Shown here: one piece after another, positions 45,171 through 55,451 of the stretch | Layout of the letters: each line of letters opens with the position of its first letter | Numbering within the stretch: the first letter of the stretch is position 1 | NCBI GenBank assembly: GCA_002162825.1 | Contig: MAAU01000096.1 | Span: forward strand, 46,326 to 110,325 | Source of the DNA: Gammaproteobacteria bacterium 54_18_T64 | Lineage (GTDB): Bacteria; Pseudomonadota; Gammaproteobacteria; Pseudomonadales; Porticoccaceae | Reading direction: 5' to 3' | Length of the DNA: 64,000 nucleotides | Notes under the pieces: generated by a model | Database searches by the model: none | Seen by the model: only the letters and a program-made list of their open reading frames with translations | Told to the model about the DNA's origin: nothing | Made by a program: the position numbers and the translations under genes

Positions 45171-48100
45171 ATGAAAATTCTGCAGCTACGCTTTCTTAAC
45201 CTCAATTCACTACTCGGTGAATGGCAGATTGATCTCACCGACCCGGCCTTTGACAACGACGGAATTTTTGCCATTACCGGCCCCACAGGTGCCGGTAAAT
45301 CCACCATTCTCGATGCCATTTGCCTGGCCCTCTATGGACGCACGCCACGGCTCAGCAAGATCACCAAAGGCAGCAATGAAATTATGTCGCGCCACAGCGG
45401 TGAATGTTTCGCCGAGATCACCTTTGCCACACCTAGCGGACAATTTCGCTGCCACTGGAGCCAGCACCGCGCCCGCAAAAAAGCCAGCGGCGACCTACAG
45501 GCCCCCAAGCATGAAATTGCCGATGCCCTGTCGGGACAAATTATCGAGGCAAAAATCCGCAATGTCGCGCAGCGCATCGAAAATATTACCGGCATGGATT
45601 TCGAGCGCTTCACCCTGTCGATGCTACTCGCCCAGGGCAGTTTTGCCGCCTTCCTGCAGGCCGCCCCCGACCAGCGCGCCCCGATACTGGAGCAAATCAC
45701 CGGCAGTGCCATTTACAGTCAGATATCGACCCGCGTCCATCAGCTGCGCGGCAGCGAAAATAACACACTCAATACCCTGACAGCCGAGCTGGCAGGCATG
45801 GCCCTGTTGAGCACAGAGGACGAGGCTGAACTTAACACTAAGCTGGCACAGCAAAAACAACAAGCAGGCGTATTGAACAACCAGGGCGAACAATATAACC
45901 AGGCAATCACCTGGCTAGAAACTATCGGCGGTCTACAAGGTGAACTGCAAGTACTCGAGCAACAACAGCAGGCCTTGCACACTCGCCACACTGCCTTTCA
46001 AGACAAGGCAGTAAAACTTCAGGCCGCCGAGCGCGCACTGCAACTGGCCCCCCATTACGCCAGTCTCTGTTCATTGCGTCAGGCGCAACGCGCCGAGCAA
46101 ATAAACAAACAGCAATATCACGCTAAATTGCCGGCAAAAAAACTCGCGCTCAGCCAAGCACAAAACAAGTTACAGGAAAGTAAGTACTCGCTTACAGAAA
46201 GCCGCAAGGCTCAAAGCCTAGCCCTGCCCAACATTCGCCTGGCCCAGGCCTTGGACCTGAAGTCCCAGGAACAGCAGGCACCGCTTACCAATGCCGCCAC
46301 CGCACTAAAAGAACTCAAGCAAGGTCTTGATCACCTACAAGAACAGCAGCAAACAAGCCGCACAGACCTAGCAGGGAGCGAAGCCGAACTAGGTAAACTG
46401 TTAGCTCGGATCGCTAACAGCCGGGCCGATGAAACACTCCTCGATCGACTCAGCGGCTTGCAAAATCGCTTTGCGGCATTGCGTGTCTTAACACTCAGTT
46501 GCCGTGAAAAAATGGCAGAACACGACTGTGCCAAAGCCGAGCGCCGTAACACTCTCGCGACATGGCAGCAGCAGTCTAGTCAACTCGTCGAGCAAGAGCG
46601 GGATCTTCAGCAGCTCATTGACCGACTCAGCTTGCTGGAAAGCGAACGCTTACAAACCTTAGATGGACAGGAACTCAGCCACTGGCGAAAATCACAGGCA
46701 GAGCTGGTGGAGAATCAACGCTTGCTAGAAAGTCTGGGGCTACAACATACGGCCCTCGCCCAGTCACAGGGCTTAGGGACCAAGCTCGACACCCAGCATC
46801 AAGAGCTGTGTACCAACATTGCCGCTAACAAGCAAAAACTGTTGGTACACACAGAAAAGCAGACCGGCCTTGGGCGAGAATTAACCTTACTCGAAACCCA
46901 GGTTTCACTACTCAATAAAATCCAAAGTTTTGAGCAGGCCCGCCAGCAACTTGAAGATGGCGAGCCCTGCCCTCTCTGCGGCGCCAATGACCACCCCTAC
47001 GCGGCAGGTAATGTACCTCAGGCCCACGGCAGTACTACCAGACTCGGGGAGGTAAGGGCCGAGCTGAGTACAGTCAACCAAGAGCTCCTCACTTACCAGC
47101 TTCGCGCTGCTGAAAACAACAAGGAGCTTGAACAGATCAGCCAACAGCAGGAGACGATAGCGCAGCAAGTAAACCATCAACAAGGCCAGCTTCAACAAAG
47201 CAGGCAACAGTTGTCCAACAGTGGTTTTACACTGGCCGAGAGTGATGAATTCGCCGCGTCTTTACCCCAGTTCGAACAAGACAACCGGGAATTACTGGCA
47301 GGGACAAACCAGCGTCTCCACAGCATCGACCAGCAAGACCAAGCCCTGGCCACCTTGCGCGATTCTCTGGAAAGGGCTAAAAAGACGGCCAACCAATTGG
47401 CTCAGCAACATATCACAGCAGGCCATCGAAAGGACGCTGCCGAGCAAACATGCGCCCGCCTATACAAAGAACAGGCTCAGCTCACTGGGCAATTAGAAAA
47501 CGAACAGCTAGACATTCTGGCCACCTTAGCCCCTTATGGCATCACCACCCTAGCCGAGGATGGCTTTGCCGCTGCCGAGGCAACCCTTATTACCCGCCGT
47601 GAGCAATGGCGTACCAAACAACTTGAAAAAGCCGGCCTCGACCAGGGCATCGGCAAGCTCACGCTGAGAATTCAACACCAAAGCCAACAGCTTAGTGAGA
47701 AAAGTGGCGATCTGGCAAAACAGCGCATCAGTCACAACGCCTTATTAAACAAGCTACAAGCACTAAAACTTGAGCGCACAACACTGTTTGCAGATAAAGA
47801 CCCCTTGTTTGAGGAGTCCCTACTAGCCGAAGCCGTAGCCAGCAGCGAAAAACAAGCCGATAAGGCCAATCAGTATTTGCACACAAGCTCCGAGGATGCG
47901 ACAACACTCAAGAGCCAAATCGAGGCCATAGAAAATAGCCTACAAAATAGATCACATCAGCTAAGGCTTGCCGAAGAGGGCTTCAAACAAGACCTTAGCG
48001 AGTGCTCATTTGTCAGCGAAAGTGACTACCAGGCAGCCAGTATTAGCGCTGAATTGCGGGGCACATTGACACGAGAGGCGGAGCAATTGAGTGCTGAGAA

Positions 48101-48857
48101 AAGCGGTCTCAATGCCAGGTACCAGGATCGGGATGAGCGCTTAAAGACGGAGCGCAACAAACACATCAGCGAACGAACCATTGGAGCCCTTAAACAAGAC
48201 TTCGAGCAGACTGTCGAGCAACTCAAGCAGGTACAACAGGAGCTTGGCGCCTGCCGGCAACAACTCGACGACAACCAGCAACTGCGGGCTAGGCAGCAAG
48301 AGCGGAGCTCTGCCATCGATGCACAAAGAATAGAATGTGAGCGCTGGGATAATCTCCACTTGTTAATTGGTTCGGCCGATGGCAAGAAATATCGCAACTT
48401 TGCCCAGGGTTTAACCTTTGAATTATTGGTCGGCCACGCCAACCGCCAGCTGCAAAAAATGAGCGATCGCTATTTGTTAATCAGGGATAAGGGGCAGCCC
48501 TTGGAACTCAATGTGGTCGATAATTACCAGGCTGGGGAAATACGTTCCACCAAGAATTTATCCGGCGGGGAAAGCTTCATCGTCAGTCTCGCCCTGGCAC
48601 TGGGCCTGTCGCAAATGGCCAGTAAAAATGTTCGCGTCGACTCGCTATTTTTAGATGAGGGCTTCGGCACCCTCGATGAAGAGGCCCTGGACACGGCCCT
48701 TGAAGCGCTCTCAAGTCTGCAGCAAAGCGGTAAATTGATCGGCGTCATCTCCCATGTCGCTAGCCTGAAGGAGCGCATTGGCACACAGCTACAGGTCAGC
48801 CCCGAAACGGGTGGGCGCAGCGTCATTCGCGGGCCGGGCTGCAGGCGGCTTAATTAG
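45171..48857 (+). CDS. sbcC: Exonuclease SbcCD, ATPase subunit SbcC
   Basis: SbcC is the Rad50-like ATPase of the SbcCD complex. The N-terminal half-ATPase has Walker A TGPTGAGKSTILDAIC. Two long coiled-coil arms rich in Gln, Leu and Glu lie on either side of the zinc hook CPLCG near residue 600. The C-terminal half-ATPase has the signature LSGGESFIVSLALALGLSQM and Walker B SLFLDEGFGTLDEE. At 1228 residues it is somewhat longer than the E. coli protein, because of the arms. The gene converges on the DUF445 gene with only 13 bases between the stops. Confidence 0.95.
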   Translation: MKILQLRFLNLNSLLGEWQIDLTDPAFDNDGIFAITGPTGAGKSTILDAICLALYGRTPRLSKITKGSNEIMSRHSGECFAEITFATPSGQFRCHWSQHRARKKASGDLQAPKHEIADALSGQIIEAKIRNVAQRIENITGMDFERFTLSMLLAQGSFAAFLQAAPDQRAPILEQITGSAIYSQISTRVHQLRGSENNTLNTLTAELAGMALLSTEDEAELNTKLAQQKQQAGVLNNQGEQYNQAITWLETIGGLQGELQVLEQQQQALHTRHTAFQDKAVKLQAAERALQLAPHYASLCSLRQAQRAEQINKQQYHAKLPAKKLALSQAQNKLQESKYSLTESRKAQSLALPNIRLAQALDLKSQEQQAPLTNAATALKELKQGLDHLQEQQQTSRTDLAGSEAELGKLLARIANSRADETLLDRLSGLQNRFAALRVLTLSCREKMAEHDCAKAERRNTLATWQQQSSQLVEQERDLQQLIDRLSLLESERLQTLDGQELSHWRKSQAELVENQRLLESLGLQHTALAQSQGLGTKLDTQHQELCTNIAANKQKLLVHTEKQTGLGRELTLLETQVSLLNKIQSFEQARQQLEDGEPCPLCGANDHPYAAGNVPQAHGSTTRLGEVRAELSTVNQELLTYQLRAAENNKELEQISQQQETIAQQVNHQQGQLQQSRQQLSNSGFTLAESDEFAASLPQFEQDNRELLAGTNQRLHSIDQQDQALATLRDSLERAKKTANQLAQQHITAGHRKDAAEQTCARLYKEQAQLTGQLENEQLDILATLAPYGITTLAEDGFAAAEATLITRREQWRTKQLEKAGLDQGIGKLTLRIQHQSQQLSEKSGDLAKQRISHNALLNKLQALKLERTTLFADKDPLFEESLLAEAVASSEKQADKANQYLHTSSEDATTLKSQIEAIENSLQNRSHQLRLAEEGFKQDLSECSFVSESDYQAASISAELRGTLTREAEQLSAEKSGLNARYQDRDERLKTERNKHISERTIGALKQDFEQTVEQLKQVQQELGACRQQLDDNQQLRARQQERSSAIDAQRIECERWDNLHLLIGSADGKKYRNFAQGLTFELLVGHANRQLQKMSDRYLLIRDKGQPLELNVVDNYQAGEIRSTKNLSGGESFIVSLALALGLSQMASKNVRVDSLFLDEGFGTLDEEALDTALEALSSLQQSGKLIGVISHVASLKERIGTQLQVSPETGGRSVIRGPGCRRLN

Positions 48858-48870
48858 TTAGCCTCAAGTA

Positions 48871-49458
48871 TTAGCCCATGGGTAATACTTGAAACAGAAT
48901 CACCTGCACCACCCCAATCATGGCGCCGAGTACGGCACCAAACCAGGTAATGTGACGAAACTGCTTACGTGAGAAGCCCATCACCAGCTCTTCGAGCGTG
49001 GCGACATCGAGATTGTCGATTTTCGCCTGAATACGCAATTTAATTTGCTCGCTATCCTCACCGCTTTGCTCGGCGACCTTGGCAATTTCGCTAAGCAGAT
49101 AATTCCCCGCCATACTGCGCGCCATACCCAGCATCGGTTCGGTAATATTGAGCATGCCGCCGAGCTTACCAATCAATTCATCGACCTTGGTTTTAAGGTC
49201 TGTTTTGACTTTCTCAGTAAGAAATAATTCCGCGACATCGTTATTACCAAAGACATGCGCGACAAAGGTGTCGGCGATGGACTCGGCGATATGGTGGCGC
49301 TCGCGGGGAATCAGACCCGGGGTAAAAGGCAATTGCCACTTACCGAAATAAATAGGTGCATAGGGTCGAAACAACATGCGAATCGCCACGTCGTTGGTCA
49401 CCGCACCAATCAATGCACCAATGAGGGGGGGAAGAATATAGGGCAGCCAGGAGTCCAT
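48871..49458 (-). CDS. DUF445 family membrane protein
   Basis: A protein of about 195 residues with transmembrane segments at both ends (ILPPLIGALIGAVTNDVAIRML near the start and WFGAVLGAMIGVVQVILFQ near the end). The conserved block IRMLFRPYAPIYFGKWQLPFTPGLIPRER is diagnostic of DUF445/YheB-like proteins, whose role is unknown. Between the helices lies an amphipathic region that may form a coiled coil. Two ATGs are close; I choose the second, which has GGTGA eight bases upstream and gives MDSWLPYI. Confidence 0.87.
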   Translation of the reverse strand: MDSWLPYILPPLIGALIGAVTNDVAIRMLFRPYAPIYFGKWQLPFTPGLIPRERHHIAESIADTFVAHVFGNNDVAELFLTEKVKTDLKTKVDELIGKLGGMLNITEPMLGMARSMAGNYLLSEIAKVAEQSGEDSEQIKLRIQAKIDNLDVATLEELVMGFSRKQFRHITWFGAVLGAMIGVVQVILFQVLPMG

Positions 49459-49684
49459 AAAACACATTCACCGTATTTATAATGAGTAAATAACAACACA
49501 GCCCGGAATGATAAACCTCTTTAACCGGCGCTTCCATGCAAGCGGCCAAACAGACCCCGTATTACGCCTCCCTAGCCACCGCCGATTCGGTCGCGAATAG
49601 TTCGTGAAAACCCAAAAATTGGCGCTACACTGCCATGGCTAAACTTACAGACAAGCCATTAATAACTATAACTGGAGTCAAATC

Positions 49685-50443
49685 ATGAAAAATCTCGAAG
49701 GGAAAGTTGCACTCATCAGCGGTGCCGCCCGTGGTCAAGGCGCTGCCGAAGCCCGTATTTTTGTCGAGCGCGGTGCCAAGGTCATGCTCTGCGATGTACT
49801 GGATGCAGAAGGCGAACAAACCGCCGCCGACATCGGCGATGCCGCTGCCTATGTGCATCTCGACGTTACTAGCGAAAGCGACTGGCAAGCGGCTGTTGCC
49901 GCCACCGTCGCCAAGTTCGGCAAACTCGATGTGCTAGTTAACAACGCTGGCATTGGTGATCTCGGCATGCTTAAAGAAATGAGCGTCGAGAAGTACATGA
50001 AGACCATTAATATCAATCAGGTCGGTGTTTTCCTCGGCATGAAGAGTGTTGCCGGCGCCATGAAAGACGCGGGCGGTGGCTCGATTATCAACATCTCATC
50101 TATCGCAGGTCTCGGTGGCGCTGTCGGCGGTGTCGCTTACTGCGCCAGTAAGTTTGCCGTACGCGGTATGACTAAAGTCGCCGCTATGGAACTTGGCCCC
50201 GACGGCATCCGCGTCAATTCCATTCACCCGGGTGGCATTATGACCCGCATGCTCACTGACGCAGGACTCACCGGCGAAAGTGCCGATGCGCTATTTTCCA
50301 AAGCCCCAATCGGCCGCATTGGCCAGCCCGAAGAAATGGCGACACTGGCCGTTTATCTGGCCTCCGACGATAGCTCCTACTCCACCGGATCCGAATTTAT
50401 TGCCGATGGTGGTTTGACTGCCGGTTTTGCTCTGGAGGGCTAG
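49685..50443 (+). CDS. Short-chain dehydrogenase/reductase
   Basis: A 252-residue classical SDR. The nucleotide-binding motif is SGAARGQG near residue 14, DVLDAEG and the D/V pair after strand 2 suggest NAD(H), NNAG follows near residue 87, and the catalytic Ser (SSIAGLGG), Tyr and Lys (YCASK) are present. It resembles the 3-alpha/20-beta-hydroxysteroid dehydrogenase type. It stands alone with GGAGT upstream. Substrate is unknown, but a steroid or secondary alcohol would fit. Confidence 0.9.
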   Translation: MKNLEGKVALISGAARGQGAAEARIFVERGAKVMLCDVLDAEGEQTAADIGDAAAYVHLDVTSESDWQAAVAATVAKFGKLDVLVNNAGIGDLGMLKEMSVEKYMKTININQVGVFLGMKSVAGAMKDAGGGSIINISSIAGLGGAVGGVAYCASKFAVRGMTKVAAMELGPDGIRVNSIHPGGIMTRMLTDAGLTGESADALFSKAPIGRIGQPEEMATLAVYLASDDSSYSTGSEFIADGGLTAGFALEG

Positions 50444-50528
50444 TCCCGGGTTTAAGCGCTACTGTAAAGCTTATCAATCGCCTTAGTAGCCGGCTATCCA
50501 GTTAACTTACAGCTTGCAGACAAATATA

Positions 50529-50561
50529 CCCCGGTGATTGTTTAACCATTTCTCACCGGGG
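50529..50561 (+). terminator. Hairpin after the SDR gene
   Basis: CCCCGGTGA (50529-50537) and TCACCGGGG (50553-50561) form a strong nine-pair stem with a 15-base loop. No T-run follows, so termination on either strand is a guess; it could also stabilise a transcript end. Confidence 0.45.
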
Positions 50562-50609
50562 CATTGCTAGCAACAGGCTCTTCAAAAAGGCGGAGGTTAA
50601 TATCTTCGC

Positions 50610-53600
50610 CTAGAGATTATTCGCGGCCATTTTTTCAATCGTACAAATCAATTGCGGATAGGTATTAATGGAGCGTTTGATGGCGGGAATGTCAAAAACG
50701 GCTATTTGCTCCAGCAATTGTTGCGCATAGTTATTCAAATGCTCGAAGGGATAGCGCTCACTTATTTCTATGAGAGCATCGGCAAAGGACGCAATTTCTG
50801 TCAGGTTATTACCCACTGAAATTGTATCGTAGTGATCGGACAAGTCCTCGAGATGCTCAACAACAAAGGGTATAACTGCCGTCTCATCCGCCAGGACTTC
50901 CGTGTATTCACTTTCCAAATCCTCAGCCAAAAGCGGCGTTTCAAAGGGCAAGAACCTGGTTAGCTCAAGAAATAACTCGGATTTGGAAACGGGTTTTCTT
51001 AAATAGCCATCAAAATTAACCTTGTTTATTGGCGCAAACTCATCAGCCATCACCGATGCGGTTAGCGCCACGATGGGAACATCGGCAATTTTTTTAATTT
51101 TTGCGGCGGCCTCATAGCCAGCCATAACAGGCATGTGTATATCCATTAAAATAAGATCAAAGCTTTGTTCGGTCACTAGATTGAGCGCCTCGAGACCGTT
51201 GGTAGCGCTGTAAAGCACAAGGGCTGTATCCGCAAAATTCGCCTTTAACAGCGCTCTATTATCAGCCACGTCATCGACAATCAAGATCTTCGCTGGTAAG
51301 AAATCGGTCACTTCACCGACGCCATTACTATTAACCCCCAGAGCGGGATCTACTAGCATGGATGCGATATCGACCCCCGGCAATTTAACGGTGAATACGG
51401 AGCCCTTACCCAGCTCACTACTTAAGATGAGGGTACCTCCCATCATCTCAACCAAACGCTTCGTGATGGATAAGCCCAGGCCTGTGCCGCCATACTTTCG
51501 ACCATCCTGACCACTGGATTGAGTAAATTGCTGAAAGATCAGCTCTTGCTGCTCCCTGGAGATACCAATGCCGCTATCTTCAACACTAATCGACAAGTCG
51601 ACCTGACTTCGCACTTCATCTGCATTATCAGCCCACAAATGAACCCGTATCACACCCCGCTCTGTAAATTTTATCGCGTTTCCAAGTAGGTTAAAAAGCA
51701 CTTGACGCAAACGCACCGCGTCCAGGTGTAAGCATTTTGGCAAGCTGGAATCGAGTTCAAACACCAATTCAATATTTTTATCGTCAGCCTTTAGACTAAA
51801 TATATCACTCAATTCCCAAAGCTGATCGGCAGGGTTACACGGTGTTTTTTCAATCGTTAACTTTCCAGCCTCAATCTTTGACAAATCCAAAATATCATTA
51901 ATTAAAACCAAGAGGTTATTACCTGCCGTTTGAATAGTTTTTACAAATGACTTCAGCTTGGGATCGTCAACCTGTTCCATTAGCAAACCGGTAAATCCCA
52001 ATACCGCATTCATTGGTGTACGAATTTCATGACTCATATTTGCCAGGAATTCAGATTTTGCTCGGCTAGCGGCTTCCGCATATTCTTTTGCCCTACTTAA
52101 GGCATCTTCAAATTCCAGGCGGTCCGTCAGATCAACCGCCAGGGATAGTAAAGCGGGGGTATTGAGATAGACAATGGGAGTAATTGACAACATCATCTGT
52201 CGAATGTCTCTATCACGCCCATACATAGGAACAATTTTCTGATCAACGGCCCCCCTTTTAATCATTTCATTGAGCACAGATTTTCTATCACTTTTATTGA
52301 CATAAAAGTCCAAAATATTATAGCGACCCATTTCTTTATCGCCGACCTGATGGTCACTCAAGGCCTGTGGATTGGCGGACAATATATGCCCTTCGTATGA
52401 TGTCACAACAATTTGCAAGGGTATTTTATCAATCAATATTCTTGTCTGCTCTTCAGCCACCTTGCGCAGAGCTACCTCTCTTGCTAGCTTACGATTCCAA
52501 TAGAGCGTAAATAAAATGATCAGCAAGAGAACAACGGCAACTTGTACAAGGAGGCTATAATCATGTTTTTCAGTATATTTATGCTCACCCCACTTATTCA
52601 TTATTTTTTGTTTTTCGTCGGGGGTAATACTCAGCAAGGCACGGTCAAACAAGTCTAAAAGCGGCAAGAATTCCTCTCTCACTCCGAAAGCCAACTGGGT
52701 TTCGAACTCTGTCTGCCCAACAATACGAATATTATTCATACCCAGGTCTGAAATGTGGTAACTAGCCTGGGCTAGCGTGGCGACCAGAGCGTCAACCTTC
52801 GATGTCGATACTGCAGACAGGCCCTCCTGTATTGAGTCTACCCTCTCAAAATCAATATCAGGATAGGTATTCACTATCTTCGGCACATAGCCATAATCCC
52901 AGATAAGAGCGATTTTTTTATTCTTTAAATTATCTATACCTTCAACATAGCTGGCACGCTGATTCATTACAATCACAAGAGGGCTGGACACATAGTCACG
53001 GGTAAACTTCAAATGCGATTTCAGATCTGAATCGCTGGTTTCCGACAAGACATCGATCTCACCACGTTTTAATTTTTCAACTGACTCACGCCACGATGCT
53101 GTCGGTATAATTTCAAGACTAATACCAAGCTTATTTTCTATAAGCGCCAGGTAATCGGCAACAATACCAATATATTCCCCCTGTTCATTGAAGGCCTCGT
53201 AGGGCAACCAATTGGGATCCCCCGCAAAACGCACGACGGGGTTCCCCAATAACCATTCTCGCTCTTCCGAAGAAAGATCAAAGGACTTATCAATGACGAT
53301 CCCTAAAGACCGACTACCCAGCCAGCGTTTACTTACATCTCTCTTTTCTTCTTCCGTAATTGCATCTAGGCCCTTTTGCACGATAGTGGCAAGCTCTGGC
53401 AATTCTTTTCGAGTCGCAACATGAATGAATTTATCACCCAAATGACTTGTCGACTTAAAGGGAATAATGGTATTAATTCCCTTTTTTTCGATGGTGTAAA
53501 TGAGTGAGCCATAGGTGTCATAAAGTAACTCAGCGCGATGCTCCAACACGGCATCTATGGCATCGCCAAATGTATCGACCAGAACCACCTCAATTTCCGG

Positions 53601-54140
53601 GAAGTGCTCCGCCAGGAATTCAATATGCGCATAAGCTTTTGGAAGAGCGACACGCTTACCCCTTAAATCATCGTATGTTTGTGCCTTAACATCATCTCGA
53701 ATAAAGAAAAAATCTAGAACTTCAAAGTACGGTTTTGAGAAATTCAAATATCGCTGACGATCTTCGGTGTAATGCACGGCCCCTAACAGGTCAATTTTAT
53801 TTGACTGTATTTTCTCCAGGCTTTCAAACCACGGGGCGACACTTATCTTTAGGGTAAGACCTGTCTTTTCTGCCACCAACTGCAGATAATCATGGACAAG
53901 TCCTCTGTGCCCACCATTGTCATCCGCAAAGTCAAAGGGCGTCCAGTCCGGGCTCCCTCCCACATAGACAACAGGGTTCTGTTCTATCCAGCGTTGTTCG
54001 GCGCTAGTGAGATTGACTGTGGCAAGGGCCCATAGGGGCTGGCAAAACAATAAGAGCAATAGGTAGTACGCAATACACCCATAAGAAAAATTAAACACCT
54101 GGGGTAAACCAAAGCACTTGATCCTTAATTTAGATTTCAT
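50610..54140 (-). CDS. BvgS-like hybrid sensor histidine kinase
   Basis: A protein of about 1176 residues. After an N-terminal signal/anchor helix come two periplasmic substrate-binding-type domains of the SBP_bac_3 family (the first from the TPFDFADDNGGHRGLVHDYL region, the second from WLPYEAFNEQGEYIGIVADYL), the Venus-flytrap pair of BvgS/EvgS. A transmembrane helix (YSLLVQVAVVLLLIILFTLYW) leads to a PAS-like segment, a HisKA domain (phosphorylated His in EFLANMSHEIRTPMNAV), HATPase_c (VLFNLLGNAIKFTE, GTGLGLSITKRL) and a receiver domain with ILIVDDVADN and LILMDIHMPV. The last 100 residues are helical; I see no Hpt histidine motif. The gene follows an HD-GYP regulator gene by ten bases. It looks visibly more AT-rich than its neighbours. 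Confidence 0.9.
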   Translation of the reverse strand: MKSKLRIKCFGLPQVFNFSYGCIAYYLLLLLFCQPLWALATVNLTSAEQRWIEQNPVVYVGGSPDWTPFDFADDNGGHRGLVHDYLQLVAEKTGLTLKISVAPWFESLEKIQSNKIDLLGAVHYTEDRQRYLNFSKPYFEVLDFFFIRDDVKAQTYDDLRGKRVALPKAYAHIEFLAEHFPEIEVVLVDTFGDAIDAVLEHRAELLYDTYGSLIYTIEKKGINTIIPFKSTSHLGDKFIHVATRKELPELATIVQKGLDAITEEEKRDVSKRWLGSRSLGIVIDKSFDLSSEEREWLLGNPVVRFAGDPNWLPYEAFNEQGEYIGIVADYLALIENKLGISLEIIPTASWRESVEKLKRGEIDVLSETSDSDLKSHLKFTRDYVSSPLVIVMNQRASYVEGIDNLKNKKIALIWDYGYVPKIVNTYPDIDFERVDSIQEGLSAVSTSKVDALVATLAQASYHISDLGMNNIRIVGQTEFETQLAFGVREEFLPLLDLFDRALLSITPDEKQKIMNKWGEHKYTEKHDYSLLVQVAVVLLLIILFTLYWNRKLAREVALRKVAEEQTRILIDKIPLQIVVTSYEGHILSANPQALSDHQVGDKEMGRYNILDFYVNKSDRKSVLNEMIKRGAVDQKIVPMYGRDRDIRQMMLSITPIVYLNTPALLSLAVDLTDRLEFEDALSRAKEYAEAASRAKSEFLANMSHEIRTPMNAVLGFTGLLMEQVDDPKLKSFVKTIQTAGNNLLVLINDILDLSKIEAGKLTIEKTPCNPADQLWELSDIFSLKADDKNIELVFELDSSLPKCLHLDAVRLRQVLFNLLGNAIKFTERGVIRVHLWADNADEVRSQVDLSISVEDSGIGISREQQELIFQQFTQSSGQDGRKYGGTGLGLSITKRLVEMMGGTLILSSELGKGSVFTVKLPGVDIASMLVDPALGVNSNGVGEVTDFLPAKILIVDDVADNRALLKANFADTALVLYSATNGLEALNLVTEQSFDLILMDIHMPVMAGYEAAAKIKKIADVPIVALTASVMADEFAPINKVNFDGYLRKPVSKSELFLELTRFLPFETPLLAEDLESEYTEVLADETAVIPFVVEHLEDLSDHYDTISVGNNLTEIASFADALIEISERYPFEHLNNYAQQLLEQIAVFDIPAIKRSINTYPQLICTIEKMAANNL

Positions 54141-54150
54141 AATAGAAGTA

Positions 54151-55191
54151 CTAAATATGTGTAATGGCGTAAAACTCATCAAGGTGTTCCATAAAGATAG
54201 CCACTAACGCTGGATCAAACTGAGTGCCATTGTGGTCTTCTATATAGGCGACCACCTTTTCAGTGCTCCAGGCATCCTTATAACTTCTGGCATGACTCAG
54301 GGCATCGAAGACATCGGCCAGGGCCACGATTCTGCCATAGATATGTATCTCATCACCTAGCAGGCCTTGGGGGTAACCCTTGCCATTCCATTTTTCATGA
54401 TGTTCGTGAGCGATGATCGCAGCGGCCCTGATCAATTTTCGGTCGGAACAAGCTAACAACTTATAAGCATGGTCAGGGTGCTCCTGCATTTGCTTAAACT
54501 CTCCCTCCGTATAGCGCCCTGGCTTGTGCAGTATCTCGTGGGGCACCATCATTTTTCCGATGTCATGCATTGGTGCGGCGTGACGTACCACTTCGACATC
54601 ATCGACGCTGAGAGCGGGGTGATAGTGGGCGAGCAGCGCCGAGATTTCTGACACTCGCAAAATATGCTGACCCGTTTCATCGGACGTTGACTCCATCAAA
54701 CCAGCCAACATGGCGATCATTTCTTTTTGATTGTCCTCAAGCTCGGTGTTTAAACGCCGGTGCTCAAACTTGAGCTTTGTGTTCAGCTCTATATTGCTTT
54801 GCTGGAGCAATTTTTTAGCTCGATAAAGCTCGGTATGAGTGTTGACCCGTGCCAACAGCTCCTCGGCATGAAAGGGCTTTGTTATATAGTCGACAGCACC
54901 GAGTGAAAAACATTTACCGAGGGCATCAACGTCGGTTTTTGCACTCAGGAAAATAATGGGAATGGGAGCCGTTTCGGGATTTTCTTTCACCCTTTGGCAG
55001 ACGCTATAGCCATCGACACCCGGCATCATGATATCTAGCAATACCAGATCAAGCTGCCTTGCCTCCCGCTCGATGATGGTCAGTGCCTCTTCACCCTGTG
55101 TTGCAAAGGAAAAGGTGTGCTCACCTTCCGTGAGGATATTCATCGCGACCTGAATGTTCTCGGCCACATCATCGACAATTAGAATATGCAT
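54151..55191 (-). CDS. Response regulator with HD-GYP phosphodiesterase domain
   Basis: A 346-residue protein with a receiver domain (residues about 1-120; phosphorylated Asp in VLLDIMMPGVDG, Lys in YITKPF) and a C-terminal HD-GYP domain. The hydrolase residues are all present: HILRVSE, the HD pair in PMHDIGKMMVPHEIL, HEHHEKWNGKGYPQGL and DVFDALSHARSYK. HD-GYP proteins degrade cyclic di-GMP, so this is probably an output that lowers c-di-GMP. It is transcribed just ahead of the hybrid kinase and is its likely partner. The last bases lie inside the frame that extends upstream of the kinase's chosen start. Confidence 0.93.
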   Translation of the reverse strand: MHILIVDDVAENIQVAMNILTEGEHTFSFATQGEEALTIIEREARQLDLVLLDIMMPGVDGYSVCQRVKENPETAPIPIIFLSAKTDVDALGKCFSLGAVDYITKPFHAEELLARVNTHTELYRAKKLLQQSNIELNTKLKFEHRRLNTELEDNQKEMIAMLAGLMESTSDETGQHILRVSEISALLAHYHPALSVDDVEVVRHAAPMHDIGKMMVPHEILHKPGRYTEGEFKQMQEHPDHAYKLLACSDRKLIRAAAIIAHEHHEKWNGKGYPQGLLGDEIHIYGRIVALADVFDALSHARSYKDAWSTEKVVAYIEDHNGTQFDPALVAIFMEHLDEFYAITHI

Positions 55192-55451
55192 AACATCCCT
55201 TTATCCTTGCCTATTGAGCAGCTACTTTCCTGGCAGCCCATCGTCCTTAATTGTATGATTCAACAGCTTTGCGCCATAACTAATGATAGCAAGCATAGTC
55301 AACATACACTCTGCCTGCAGGTTTCACAGCCACTTTGCAGCCTTATCTAGCCATTCTCAAAGCTAGCGTCCAGCCTCACCGCAAGCCTTAGACTCTGCGA
55401 GGCGATCTAGACCCGGGACATAGGCTGTTATCAAGCTCCCTGCCCATGTCC

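Noticed and set aside
54141..54182. Earlier start of the hybrid kinase (TTG/ATG inside the HD-GYP gene)
   Set aside because: It would overlap the HD-GYP gene; the ATG ten bases after that stop gives a normal signal/anchor segment.
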